Positions 1 through 8,063 of a stretch of 64,000 nt of DNA are shown piece after piece. Position numbers and translations under genes: made by a program. The notes beneath the pieces are model-generated. The model saw nothing but the letters and a program-made list of their open reading frames with translations, ran no database searches and was not told the DNA's origin. Each line of letters opens with the position of its first letter. Position 1 is the first letter of the stretch. Origin of the DNA: Acidithiobacillus ferrooxidans ATCC 23270 (lineage in GTDB: Bacteria > Pseudomonadota > Gammaproteobacteria > Acidithiobacillales > Acidithiobacillaceae). The stretch covers positions 2,262,001 to 2,326,000 of the forward strand of contig NC_011761.1 in assembly GCF_000021485.1 (NCBI RefSeq), written 5' to 3'.

Positions 1-754
1 TGTGGTTATGGCCACCCATGTCTTTCATCTTCTGACAAACGGCGAGGATTTCCTGCTCGGTCTCGCCCATGCCGCAGATCAGATGCGCACCGAATTTTTC
101 GGGACCATAAATCTCTGCCGCCCATTCGATGGTCTGCCAGTACTTGTCCCAGGAATGGGGGCTCTGCACCGTCTTGCCACGGGTACGCTCGAAGATTTCC
201 GGCGTCACCGCATCCAGGGCGACGGTAAAGATATCCGCGCCCATCGCCTTGAGGTCGATGAGATCCTGTTTATCCATGGTGGTCGGGTTGGAGAGAATGG
301 AAGCGGGGATATGGGGCGCCACCTCCATCCAGCGCTTCAGCATGACTTGTGTATCATGGTCTGAATCGGGGTGGGTGATCATACTGATGCACATACGCTG
401 GAACTGACCCTTGTCGCTGTTCTTGGCGATACGTTCGAGCATTTCATCCACGCGCACCGTCGGCCAGTCCACCCGGATGAAGTTGCGGTCGGCGTAATCG
501 CGGCTCTCTTCCCGATGCCGGGCCAGACCGCAGTAGGTGCAGTTGGCACGACAGCCTTCCGGGTAGGTCATCAGTAGATTCAGACAATTCGTACAGGAGG
601 TGCGGTGCATCACCCCAGGCACCAGACCCAGCGTAATCGCCGCCGCGGTGCTGAGCTGCACATATTCAGGTGACCGCATCGTCGGCGTTTTGACGAAATA
701 ATCCGGGCGATAAAAGTTCAAGGGCTGAGAATTTTCTTGGGCTACCGCACTCAT
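1..754 (-). CDS. lipS2: Radical SAM lipoyl synthase component LipS2 (partial, 3' end outside window)
   Basis: About 251 codons are visible, and the reading frame stays open through the left window edge. The ATG at 754 has a strong AGGAGG site 7 bases upstream. The protein carries a radical SAM cluster motif CX3CX2C (Cys68, Cys72, Cys75) preceded by a second cysteine pair, Cys54 and Cys57. In the sLpl(AB)-LipS1-LipS2 pathway two radical SAM proteins together insert the two sulfur atoms into octanoyl-LbpA. The gene sits 24 bases downstream of lipT as the last visible gene of the sulfur-oxidation cluster. The number 2 rather than 1 is given by gene order and is less sure than the family. Confidence 0.8.
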   Translation of the reverse strand, partial: MSAVAQENSQPLNFYRPDYFVKTPTMRSPEYVQLSTAAAITLGLVPGVMHRTSCTNCLNLLMTYPEGCRANCTYCGLARHREESRDYADRNFIRVDWPTVRVDEMLERIAKNSDKGQFQRMCISMITHPDSDHDTQVMLKRWMEVAPHIPASILSNPTTMDKQDLIDLKAMGADIFTVALDAVTPEIFERTRGKTVQSPHSWDKYWQTIEWAAEIYGPEKFGAHLICGMGETEQEILAVCQKMKDMGGHNH

Positions 755-778
755 GGAAGTTCCTCCTGTCATTCCGCC

Positions 779-1840
779 TCAGGCGGCGTAGTATTCATCA
801 AAGGCGATCCAGCCGGATCGCATCACCCTGTCTTCCTGGGCCGCAGGCTGTCGCCACACGGCTTCCAAAGATTTTCTTCGCTGCACGGCCCGCGCCAAGG
901 CCGGACCAAACTGATCCTGCATATCTTCTGCGTAGCTCTCCAACGCGTCCCCGTCGCCCGCCAGATAACCAGCAGCGGCCAATCCTGCGCCTTCACCACT
1001 GATCACCGCAGCGGGGATACCCGCCCCCGTGATGGGATGGGTAAGCCCCGCCGCGTCTCCGACAAGCACCACGTTGCCACGCACCATCGGTCGAATGCCA
1101 CCCACGGGAATCGCGCCACCGGTACGCCCGAGGACGGCTTCGCCGATGATGCCACGCGCCACCATCTGCCGATGCAACTGCTCCAGCGGCAATTTAAGGT
1201 TGTTCTCAAAATGCCGATCCGCACCCAATCCGAGATTGGCCACCGGCCCACGGGGAAACAACCAACCATAGCCTCCCGGAAAAGCATCCGAAAGAAAAAT
1301 ATCCGTATCCGCATAGGGACGCAGCAATGGCACCGTATATTGACGGGTATAAACGACCTCTTGATGCGGCAAGCCCACGGCCTCCGCCACCAGACTGTGT
1401 GGCCCGTCGGCGCCGATCAGCAGGCGGGGGCGCACGGTGAATGCCTCTCCGGTGCCGCGCCGCAGGCGGGCCACTTCGCCATCCCAGGCGAGGAATTGGC
1501 AACGCGTTTCAAGCTGAGCACCGGCTGCCTGCGCCAGCTTTGCCAGTCCCTGGTCGAAACGTGCCCGGTCAATCATGATGCCAGGGAAAACGCTGTGATG
1601 CTGCAACCCGGAGGGCAGCACCGTCAACATCCCTGCCACGTCCTGCACCCGCGAATCCGTTTCATGCACCGTACGCAAGAGCGGCATGGGGACAAACTCG
1701 GCGCATTGCACCGGGACGCCGACCTCCGCACGACGATCCACGCAGATCACCGTAAGGCCTTTGCCCGCAGCGGCACGCGCTGCCGCCGCGCCGGCCGGAC
1801 CGGCGCCAATCACCAGTACATCTATGGCTAAAGGGTTCAC
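779..1840 (-). CDS. lipT: FAD-dependent oxidoreductase LipT, geranylgeranyl-reductase-like
   Basis: 353 residues. The N-terminal dinucleotide-binding motif GAGPAGAAAARAA (from about residue 13) and the later GDAAGLTHPITGAG segment (about residues 260-275) mark an FAD-binding oxidoreductase of the geranylgeranyl-reductase type. The GTG start at 1840 overlaps the TGA stop of the upstream ligase gene (GTGA), so the two are translationally coupled. LipT genes occur with sLpl(AB) and lipS1/lipS2 in sHdr clusters. A role in supplying electrons to the radical SAM lipoyl synthase is inferred from this linkage, not shown by the sequence. Confidence 0.8.
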   Translation of the reverse strand: MNPLAIDVLVIGAGPAGAAAARAAAGKGLTVICVDRRAEVGVPVQCAEFVPMPLLRTVHETDSRVQDVAGMLTVLPSGLQHHSVFPGIMIDRARFDQGLAKLAQAAGAQLETRCQFLAWDGEVARLRRGTGEAFTVRPRLLIGADGPHSLVAEAVGLPHQEVVYTRQYTVPLLRPYADTDIFLSDAFPGGYGWLFPRGPVANLGLGADRHFENNLKLPLEQLHRQMVARGIIGEAVLGRTGGAIPVGGIRPMVRGNVVLVGDAAGLTHPITGAGIPAAVISGEGAGLAAAGYLAGDGDALESYAEDMQDQFGPALARAVQRRKSLEAVWRQPAAQEDRVMRSGWIAFDEYYAA

Positions 1841-2907
1841 GCGTCTTTTGCCGCCATCCGCAATACCGTCGCGAAATGCTCCGGCTGTAAGCCGAAGCCA
1901 TCGACAGCCTGCTTCTCGAACAATCCCTCGATAACACCGTCCACGTCGTTCAGATGGACATTACGCAGCGCCGCCTCCAGATCGACGATAGCGCGCCGGG
2001 GCTGGACAAAATAATCACCGCTGAAGTGAACCTGCCGCACTCGGTTCCCATAACTATCCCAGAGCATTTCTGCTTGCAGCGTGCCACCGGGGGCGCGCAA
2101 GGTCGCTTTACGCAGCGGCATATCGTCGCGCGCGCGGCGGTTGATGCCAAGCCAGTCCGCGTCACGCACCTCCGCCAATGCCTCCGGCAACAGCGCGGCC
2201 ACGGCATCCGGCAGGTCGCCCCGGACGAAAGACAGCCCCAAATGCGCGCGGAAACCATCCAGTAAGGCCTTCTGTACCGCCGTCAACTCCGGCGCTTTAC
2301 CCAACAAGGCCTTCAAGCTGGTCACCCGTTCCGCCACCGAAGAGATGGCATGGGCATTCAGTTTCTCCAGCGGCACCCGCAGTACGCGCAACATCCGCGG
2401 AATATCCAGATCGACCAGCACCGTCCCCTGAAAGAGCAGCACATTGCCATCCATAATCCCGCCGGTACCCGAAATTTTCCGCCCTTCCACCTCGATGTCG
2501 TTGCGCGGGCGAAACCGTGCGCTCACCCCAAGAAGCGATAAGCCAGCCGCCGCCGCTTCACAGATTCTCTGCGACAGCGAGGCCATATCGCCCTGGGGTA
2601 GCGCGTCCCGCCGACAAACCAGTTCCCAGCCTATCTGGGTGGGATCAAAAATCAGTGCGCCGCCGCCGGTAAGACGACGCTGCACGGCGATCCCCTGCTC
2701 ACGACAGAACTCCAGGTTGAGTTCCTGCTCCGGTGATTGGTGATAACCGACCAGCGCGGATTCCTCAAAGCGCAGGAAACGGAAAATGCTGGGAATCTGT
2801 CCTTCGGACATTGCCAGGAGCAACGTCTTGTCCAAGGCCATATTTTCGTCGGCCGGGCGCACGCCCGTATCGACCACGAGCCAGTCCTTGGCGTTATACG
2901 TTGTCAT
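1837..2907 (-). CDS. slpl(AB): Lipoate:protein ligase sLpl(AB) dedicated to LbpA
   Basis: 356 residues with a biotin/lipoate ligase fold: RRLTGGGALIFDPTQIGWEL near residues 77-96 and an isolated Lys in the RKISGTGGIMDG segment near 148. The extra C-terminal accessory domain fits the bipartite AB form. In the recently described pathway this ligase attaches octanoate or lipoate to the apo lipoate-binding protein of the sHdr system. It lies 48 bases after lipS1 and overlaps lipT by four bases. It is distinct from LipB, which is encoded separately at 21973 in this window. The ribosome binding site is weak, but no better start is seen. Confidence 0.88.
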   Translation of the reverse strand: MTTYNAKDWLVVDTGVRPADENMALDKTLLLAMSEGQIPSIFRFLRFEESALVGYHQSPEQELNLEFCREQGIAVQRRLTGGGALIFDPTQIGWELVCRRDALPQGDMASLSQRICEAAAAGLSLLGVSARFRPRNDIEVEGRKISGTGGIMDGNVLLFQGTVLVDLDIPRMLRVLRVPLEKLNAHAISSVAERVTSLKALLGKAPELTAVQKALLDGFRAHLGLSFVRGDLPDAVAALLPEALAEVRDADWLGINRRARDDMPLRKATLRAPGGTLQAEMLWDSYGNRVRQVHFSGDYFVQPRRAIVDLEAALRNVHLNDVDGVIEGLFEKQAVDGFGLQPEHFATVLRMAAKDA

Positions 2908-2955
2908 AACGTAGGCAACCGGACGAACGTGAGTCCCAGAAGAAACAATGCAGTC

Positions 2956-4077
2956 TCAGGCCGTAAACACAATCGGGATATCCCGCAGTTGTGGGCGACG
3001 TTTCGGCGCGGCGGGGACATAATCCAGAGGCACAGTGGTCGTCTCGTCACCGAGCGCCAGGACTTCTTCACCGACAATCATGGAGCAGCAGGACGGTGTC
3101 ACAAAGACATCCCGTTCCAGGTGCTTGGCGAGGGCCAGCATGCCATCAGAGGGGAAGGCCACCCCGTTCAGTCCCGCCATGACCGCATAGGTATCGGTGA
3201 TGGAACGATGCACCCCGGAAGGCCGTGCGCAGCCCAGCAATACCGGTGTTTCCGGCAGCGCAGCCCGCGCATCCATAAAGAATTTACCAATTTCATCCGC
3301 CGCTGGCGTCGCGAAAGGCCGGCTCGAAGCGGCATACTGCGGCATGATCACCACCAGCACCAGGGCACTGGGCAGATGCCGCTGGATAATTTCAAGAGCG
3401 TTCCACTCACCGAGCAATTCACCGTAATGCAGCCCGATGACGATATGCGGCACCACTTTCATCCTGGTGGCCACCAATGCCTCCAGCGCCGCCTCAAAAT
3501 CATCCACCGAACGGCGCAAATGGTAGACCTGGTTGATGGTGTCCTGGGCACCGATCACATCCATCATGGCCACATCGACACCCGCATCCTCCATCCCACG
3601 CGCGAACTCCGGGGTGGCGATACCCGTATGCATGGCGATCTGTAAATTCGGATAGCGATCCTTGATCTTGCGCACCGTCGGGAAATAGGGTTCATAGTGG
3701 ACCACGTTCTGATGGTCCGAACCTCCTGAAAGCAGCAGCCCACGGCCCCCATCCAGGACGATCCGGTCCACCAGACGATCCAGTTCTTCCGGCGTGCGCA
3801 CCGGAATCATCGGCTCCAGAATCTTCGCCTTACAGTGGTCACACTGCAACTTGCAATCACCACCGGTGATGGATATGGCCGGAAAAGCATTCTTCCCGCA
3901 GGCGGAAACTTCGGACGTTTCATGGTGCTTGAAAGAAGGCGTATAGAAATTGATACGACCCACCTGACTACCGGACAGACCGGACCACCGTTCGCGCATA
4001 GAGTCCACCAGATCCGCATTGAGGACCAGATCCTCCAAAGCCTCTACTTGCGCAACAGCGTTCAACCATGGGTTCAT
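2956..4077 (-). CDS. lipS1: Radical SAM lipoyl synthase component LipS1
   Basis: 373 residues from the ATG at 4077. An in-frame ATG at 4089 directly abuts the AAAGG site and is less likely. The radical SAM motif is GGDCKLQCDHCKAKIL (Cys75, Cys79, Cys82), followed by a SAM-binding LLLSGGSD segment. The rest resembles the biotin-synthase/lipoyl-synthase superfamily. With LipS2 it forms the two-component lipoyl synthase serving LbpA. It follows the second lbpA gene by 84 bases and precedes the ligase. LipS1 versus LipS2 is assigned by gene order. Confidence 0.82.
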   Translation of the reverse strand: MNPWLNAVAQVEALEDLVLNADLVDSMRERWSGLSGSQVGRINFYTPSFKHHETSEVSACGKNAFPAISITGGDCKLQCDHCKAKILEPMIPVRTPEELDRLVDRIVLDGGRGLLLSGGSDHQNVVHYEPYFPTVRKIKDRYPNLQIAMHTGIATPEFARGMEDAGVDVAMMDVIGAQDTINQVYHLRRSVDDFEAALEALVATRMKVVPHIVIGLHYGELLGEWNALEIIQRHLPSALVLVVIMPQYAASSRPFATPAADEIGKFFMDARAALPETPVLLGCARPSGVHRSITDTYAVMAGLNGVAFPSDGMLALAKHLERDVFVTPSCCSMIVGEEVLALGDETTTVPLDYVPAAPKRRPQLRDIPIVFTA

Positions 4078-4161
4078 ATGAATTTCCATCCTTTATGCAG
4101 AGAGAAAGCCGGACGGCCGCGAAATGCGGCCGTCTTCCTGAATCATGACGGATTGCACCAA

Positions 4162-4599
4162 TCAGCAGCCGCCAAAACCATCAGCCGTCATCTTTGCTTC
4201 GAATGCCGCCAAAGCATCGGCGCCGGTCTTCAGTTCACCGGCATCGCCTGCAAAATCAGCGGGCGTCAGCTTGGCAATCCAGCCGCTTCCATAGGGATCC
4301 TTGTTGATGAGGCCCGGCTCCTTGGCCACATCGTCATTGCTCGACACCACCGTACCGCTGACGGGACTCTTCAACGGGCCAACCCACTTGCCGGACTCCA
4401 CCGTTGCTGCGGACTTGTCCTTCTTGATCTCCTTGCCAGCGCCCTTGGGTGTATAGGAAACGATCTGTCCAGCCAACGCACAGGCATAGGAGGTCATGCC
4501 GATGGTCACAGTGCCATCGTCTTCCTTGCGCAGCCACACGTTATTCTCGACGTTGTACAGCAGATCTTCGGGGATTTCACAGCCACGTACAGTTCCCAT
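4162..4599 (-). CDS. lbpA: Lipoate-binding protein LbpA (second copy in transcription order)
   Basis: 145 residues from the second of two adjacent ATG codons; the GGAG site lies 6 bases from it. The protein is GcvH-like, with the lipoylation lysine in TVESGKWVGP (Lys71) followed by the PVSGTVV hairpin. In sulfur oxidisers LbpA replaces GcvH as the sHdr-specific lipoyl carrier and is modified by sLpl(AB)/LipS1/LipS2. It differs clearly from the other LbpA at 5050-5496, so this is an old duplication. It ends in a C-terminal GGC tail. A glycine cleavage role is unlikely because no gcvT/P lies nearby. Confidence 0.92.
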   Translation of the reverse strand: MGTVRGCEIPEDLLYNVENNVWLRKEDDGTVTIGMTSYACALAGQIVSYTPKGAGKEIKKDKSAATVESGKWVGPLKSPVSGTVVSSNDDVAKEPGLINKDPYGSGWIAKLTPADFAGDAGELKTGADALAAFEAKMTADGFGGC

Positions 4600-4654
4600 C
4601 ATTCTCTCCTTTGGTTTGCATTTCCAGTAAACAGGTCCCGCTGCCAAGCAGGAT

Positions 4655-5053
4655 TTAAAAAAACAGCAGTCGGTCAACCGACAGAATCAGATCGGCCAGA
4701 TCACCGGCAGAAGCCACCGCATCCACTTCGTCGATCAGGTTGTCGGCCTCGATCTCATAGCCGGGAAGCGCCGGTCGACAGACCTGGATTTCCACTCCGG
4801 CATTTTTGGCGTCACGAATGAAGTCGATAATCCGCTTGCCGCCAGCCATCGCCGAAAGATTTTCCGCAACGCCCGTCTGCATCAGCCGGACCGCCTCCAT
4901 CGTGCAAAAAATCTTAACCTCCGCATCCATGGAAGACAACAGGGCACCCAGATAAAACGGCGTCGCACAGCGATGCGCGGTGCTCGGCCCGCTGGTCATG
5001 ACGATGACCACCGACTTTTCGCCCTGATCCTCCAGATAGTGGTAGTCGCTCAT
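4655..5053 (-). CDS. DsrE-family protein between two lbpA genes
   Basis: 132 residues with the DsrE/F-like fold signature: a hydrophobic first strand SVVIVMTSGPS, AEVKIFCTMEAVRLM, then GVEIQVCRPALPGYEI. Cysteines lie in the IFCT and QVCRPAL segments, and the latter is where DsrE-type sulfur carriers have their active cysteine. The start overlaps the stop of the upstream lbpA by four bases (ATGA), implying coupling. Its position between two lipoate-binding protein genes suggests a role in sulfane sulfur delivery to, or redox control of, the lipoyl protein. That role is inferred. Confidence 0.8.
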   Translation of the reverse strand: MSDYHYLEDQGEKSVVIVMTSGPSTAHRCATPFYLGALLSSMDAEVKIFCTMEAVRLMQTGVAENLSAMAGGKRIIDFIRDAKNAGVEIQVCRPALPGYEIEADNLIDEVDAVASAGDLADLILSVDRLLFF

Positions 5054-5496
5054 CGCATTCCTCGCTCACAATGAATGTCATCACGCAGACAGCGCTGCCG
5101 GTACAACTCAAAGGCGACGTCCCCAGTAGACAGCTTTTTGAGCGCAGCGTCCACCGAAGCCACCGGGCGTACCCGGGCGATCCAGGCTTCGTAGGGTTCG
5201 ATATTGAGCAGATTGGGATCTTCCAGGACATCTTCGTTGGCCGATTCGATCACGCAATCGAAGACATTCGGAACCGGACCTGCCCATTTTCCGCTCTCGA
5301 TAGTGGCAACCGGCTTACCCAGCGGACGACGTGTCCCTGGTCGGCGTACCCGGACATGCAGAATCTTTCCGGCGATCGACTGAGATATGTCGGTCATACC
5401 CACCGTAAGCGTGCCATCGCCTTCGCGTCGCACCCAGATCTGGCATTCCCGATCGTAATATAATTCGGCGCGGAATTCGCAACCGTTACATTCCAT
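5050..5496 (-). CDS. lbpA: Lipoate-binding protein LbpA (first copy in transcription order)
   Basis: 148 residues, GcvH-like, with the lipoylation lysine in ATIESGKWAGP (Lys70). The N-terminus MECNGC and a CLRDDIHC motif near the C-terminus add cysteines that GcvH normally lacks. The gene follows hdrB2 but is separated from it by a strong terminator-like hairpin, so its level may differ from that of the hdr subunits. It overlaps the downstream dsrE-like gene by four bases. Function as sHdr lipoyl carrier follows from family and context. Confidence 0.92.
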   Translation of the reverse strand: MECNGCEFRAELYYDRECQIWVRREGDGTLTVGMTDISQSIAGKILHVRVRRPGTRRPLGKPVATIESGKWAGPVPNVFDCVIESANEDVLEDPNLLNIEPYEAWIARVRPVASVDAALKKLSTGDVAFELYRQRCLRDDIHCERGMR

Positions 5497-5523
5497 GGCC
5501 TTCCCCTGGTGTCAGCGACGGGT

Positions 5524-5551
5524 AAAAAAAAGCGCCCCGCAAAGGGGCGCT
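5524..5551 (-). terminator. Rho-independent terminator between hdrB2 and lbpA
   Basis: On the minus strand an 8-bp perfect stem (5531-5538 with 5544-5551, loop of five) is followed by a run of seven T residues. It sits in the 68-bp gap between hdrB2 and the first lbpA. It should stop, or partly stop, transcription within the cluster. Confidence 0.88.
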
Positions 5552-5564
5552 TCCCCATACCATT

Positions 5565-6476
5565 TCAGATAATGCCCTTGGCGGCAAGAAGATCCATCGA
5601 GTCGCTGACATTGTCGGGAATGCCTACCTTGCGCGCAGACAGACCCATGGCCAAACCGAGCAACTGGGTGAAATAAATCACCTTGACGCTCGATTTGATG
5701 CCGAACTCCGTCTCCGCACGGATCTGATGCATTTCCAGACCGGAATGGCAGGTGGGACACTCGGTGGCGATCACCTCCGCACCGGCATCTTCCGCCGCCT
5801 GAAGGATATTCAGCACCAACTGGGTGGAAGTATCCGAATCCGACAACGTATGCGCCCCACCACAACATGCCGTCTTCAAGGGGAAATCCACGCTCACGGC
5901 ACCGGCTGCTGCGAGCAGGTCATCCATGAAATGCGGCGCATAGCTCGATTCCGAACCGGGACCCTGATCCTTTTCCGGGAAAATCTGCCGGGGACGGGTG
6001 TACATGCAACCATAGTAGTTGGCGATCTTCAGGCCGTTGAGACTCTTTTTGACCTTGCTTTTGATGCCATCGACACCCACTTCCTCCATGAACCATTCCA
6101 GCGCGTGCAGGCTGCGCACGTCGCCTTCATAAACAGGGTCACCCGACTTGTTGGCGAGTTCCTGCACCGTCTTCATGGTTTCTTCTGAAGTAGCACATTC
6201 ATATTCGGTCTGCTTCAAATTACGATAGCAGCCGTTACAAGGCGCCATCACCGTATCACAGCCCTGCAGCTTACTGGCGATGGCCAGATTCCGCGCCGAC
6301 ATATAGGTCTGCAACATGGGATGAATGTTCTTTACCTCCATCGCACCACAGCAGTTGTAGTCCTCGAGGTTTTCCATTTCCAGACCCAGTTCCTTCACCA
6401 GAACGCGGGTGGATTTGTCATAGGGTCCGCCGGAACCTTCCAGCGCACAGCCCGGATAATATGCAACCTTAGCCAT
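5565..6476 (-). CDS. hdrB2: sHdr complex subunit HdrB2 (heterodisulfide reductase B-like)
   Basis: 303 residues with two cysteine-rich CCG domains: NCCGAMEV near residue 42 with CNGC downstream, then ACCGGAHT and ECPTCHSG near 205-245. This is the pattern that binds noncubane [4Fe-4S] clusters in HdrB. It overlaps hdrC2 by 8 bases. HdrB2 is the second B-type subunit of the sulfur-oxidising sHdr complex in the cytoplasm, thought to act on sulfur bound to LbpA or TusA-type carriers. It is followed by a terminator. Confidence 0.92.
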   Translation of the reverse strand: MAKVAYYPGCALEGSGGPYDKSTRVLVKELGLEMENLEDYNCCGAMEVKNIHPMLQTYMSARNLAIASKLQGCDTVMAPCNGCYRNLKQTEYECATSEETMKTVQELANKSGDPVYEGDVRSLHALEWFMEEVGVDGIKSKVKKSLNGLKIANYYGCMYTRPRQIFPEKDQGPGSESSYAPHFMDDLLAAAGAVSVDFPLKTACCGGAHTLSDSDTSTQLVLNILQAAEDAGAEVIATECPTCHSGLEMHQIRAETEFGIKSSVKVIYFTQLLGLAMGLSARKVGIPDNVSDSMDLLAAKGII

Positions 6477-7188
6477 GATGCGCGGCCTCCTTCTGTGCCT
6501 TCACGTATTCAGCGAGGACTTCACCGGTTTTACCCCAGGATTTGGTCTTGGGACGGAACACCACATTCATGCCCATTTTGGTCAACTGACCCAAGGGCAT
6601 GTGCTTGGTCAGGCGTTTGCCAAACTCCACGATCCAGGCCTGGACCAAGGGTTGCCCGGCACGTTTGAAGAACCCCACCATGACTTCGGTATCCTCGATA
6701 CGCCCGAATTCGATGCACTGATGCGTAAATTCTTCATCAAAATGAGTGGAAAGGGTCTTGGGGGTCAGACCATTTTCTTCCATCCAGTGGGCGGTGGCTT
6801 TCATCACACCTTCGGGACGGACGTCCTTGGGGCAGATATTGGTGCACTTGTTACACGAAACACACTGCCAGATAATGTCTTTATCTTTCATCAACTCGGC
6901 CTTCAGGCCCAAGCGAATCAGATAAATCCAGTAACGCGGGTTAAAATCCACATTCTGCGCATACATGGTGCAGGAATTCGTGCAGGAGCCGCACTGCCAG
7001 CAACGGTGCACGTTCTCGCCACCGCTGTAACTCTGGATGATCTCTTCAAAATGCTCTTCGTAGTCCGTCAGCGTGCGGGGGGTAATCATGGTGTTCCAGG
7101 AACCTGAAACGTCCACCCCGTCTATTACCAGGTGATCGTGCTGCAAAATCCGATCGGGATCGATCAGTGTTTTTTCATGAATAGCCAT
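6469..7188 (-). CDS. hdrC2: sHdr complex subunit HdrC2 (two [4Fe-4S] ferredoxin-like)
   Basis: 239 residues with two CX2CX2CX3C cluster motifs: Cys63/66/69/73 (CWQCGSCTNSC) and Cys109/112/115/119 (CVSCNKCTNIC). A TAGGAG site precedes the ATG. HdrC subunits carry electrons between HdrA and HdrB. The second motif retains the CP end, whereas the first ends in CT, as expected for this subfamily. It lies 23 bases after the hypothetical hdr gene and overlaps hdrB2. Confidence 0.92.
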   Translation of the reverse strand: MAIHEKTLIDPDRILQHDHLVIDGVDVSGSWNTMITPRTLTDYEEHFEEIIQSYSGGENVHRCWQCGSCTNSCTMYAQNVDFNPRYWIYLIRLGLKAELMKDKDIIWQCVSCNKCTNICPKDVRPEGVMKATAHWMEENGLTPKTLSTHFDEEFTHQCIEFGRIEDTEVMVGFFKRAGQPLVQAWIVEFGKRLTKHMPLGQLTKMGMNVVFRPKTKSWGKTGEVLAEYVKAQKEAAHHG

Positions 7189-7211
7189 AGCCGCTCCTAT
7201 ACCCTAATTCA

Positions 7212-8063
7212 TCAATGAATGGCGTCTCTCTTGATGCGAGATCCACCCATCCGCCGGTGTACTTCTACGCCCAGCAATTTACGGATTTGTTCCGTAAAGT
7301 CTGTTTGGCCGCCAAAATCCGAACGCAAAAAGCCTTCTGCCATAGCGCGCACATATTGTGAATACTGGTAGGCCAGGATGATATCGACCATATATGGCAC
7401 ATCACGATACACCCCCAGTTCCAGCAGCGCTTCCCGCATCCACTGGCGCAGACCCTCGAACATTTCGGGACTTTCTCCAAAAGGGAAAGCCGTCAGGTAG
7501 TCGCCCCCGCGGATGAACTCCCGCACCGCGCCTGAGGTGGTACCCTGGTCCCAGACCCAGCGCGTCATCAACGGATAGCGTTCGGGATCACTGAAGTGCA
7601 GAACCTCAGCCCCCATGTCCCTGATAACGCGTTTCGTCTTTCCCGTAGCAGGCAAAGCCTCTTCAAAACGCGTCATACGCTGCGTCAGATCACCATGGCC
7701 CTCCAGCAAATCGCGCATCATTTCACCTACCCGCGCCGCGCCCTGCTCCTCTATGACGGGCCAGATCTTGCGTCTCGCGGTAAACATCTGCTCCACGAGA
7801 TGCGCCATCTGTGCTTCCGTCAAGGGTCGTTTGTCCTCCAGCAGGAGACGACGAAAACTCGCCGTCTTCTCTGTCAGGCTACCGACCAGGTCTGCAAGAC
7901 CCTGCTGTCCCTCGAACGCCTCTTCAAGCTCATAAAAGGATCTGTTGAGCAGCCCCTTATCGAGATCGATCGGCAGCGAGGCGGGAACGATGTGTTCGCC
8001 GTTCCCGCTGTGGTGGATATCAGCTGGCAATTTTCTGCTGTCCGTAGAGATCCGCCACAGCAC
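7212..8063 (-). CDS. Conserved hypothetical protein of the sHdr cluster (Hyp)
   Basis: Up to 283 residues. The start is uncertain: the GTG at 8063 would overlap hdrA by 44 bases, and a TTG at 8030 is an alternative; neither has a strong ribosome site. The protein is mostly helical and charged, with no cysteine and no membrane segment seen. An uncharacterised hyp gene is a constant member of bacterial sHdr clusters between hdrA and hdrC2, and this is its position here. Its biochemical role is unknown; a structural or assembly role is only a guess. Confidence 0.85.
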   Translation of the reverse strand: MLWRISTDSRKLPADIHHSGNGEHIVPASLPIDLDKGLLNRSFYELEEAFEGQQGLADLVGSLTEKTASFRRLLLEDKRPLTEAQMAHLVEQMFTARRKIWPVIEEQGAARVGEMMRDLLEGHGDLTQRMTRFEEALPATGKTKRVIRDMGAEVLHFSDPERYPLMTRWVWDQGTTSGAVREFIRGGDYLTAFPFGESPEMFEGLRQWMREALLELGVYRDVPYMVDIILAYQYSQYVRAMAEGFLRSDFGGQTDFTEQIRKLLGVEVHRRMGGSRIKRDAIH

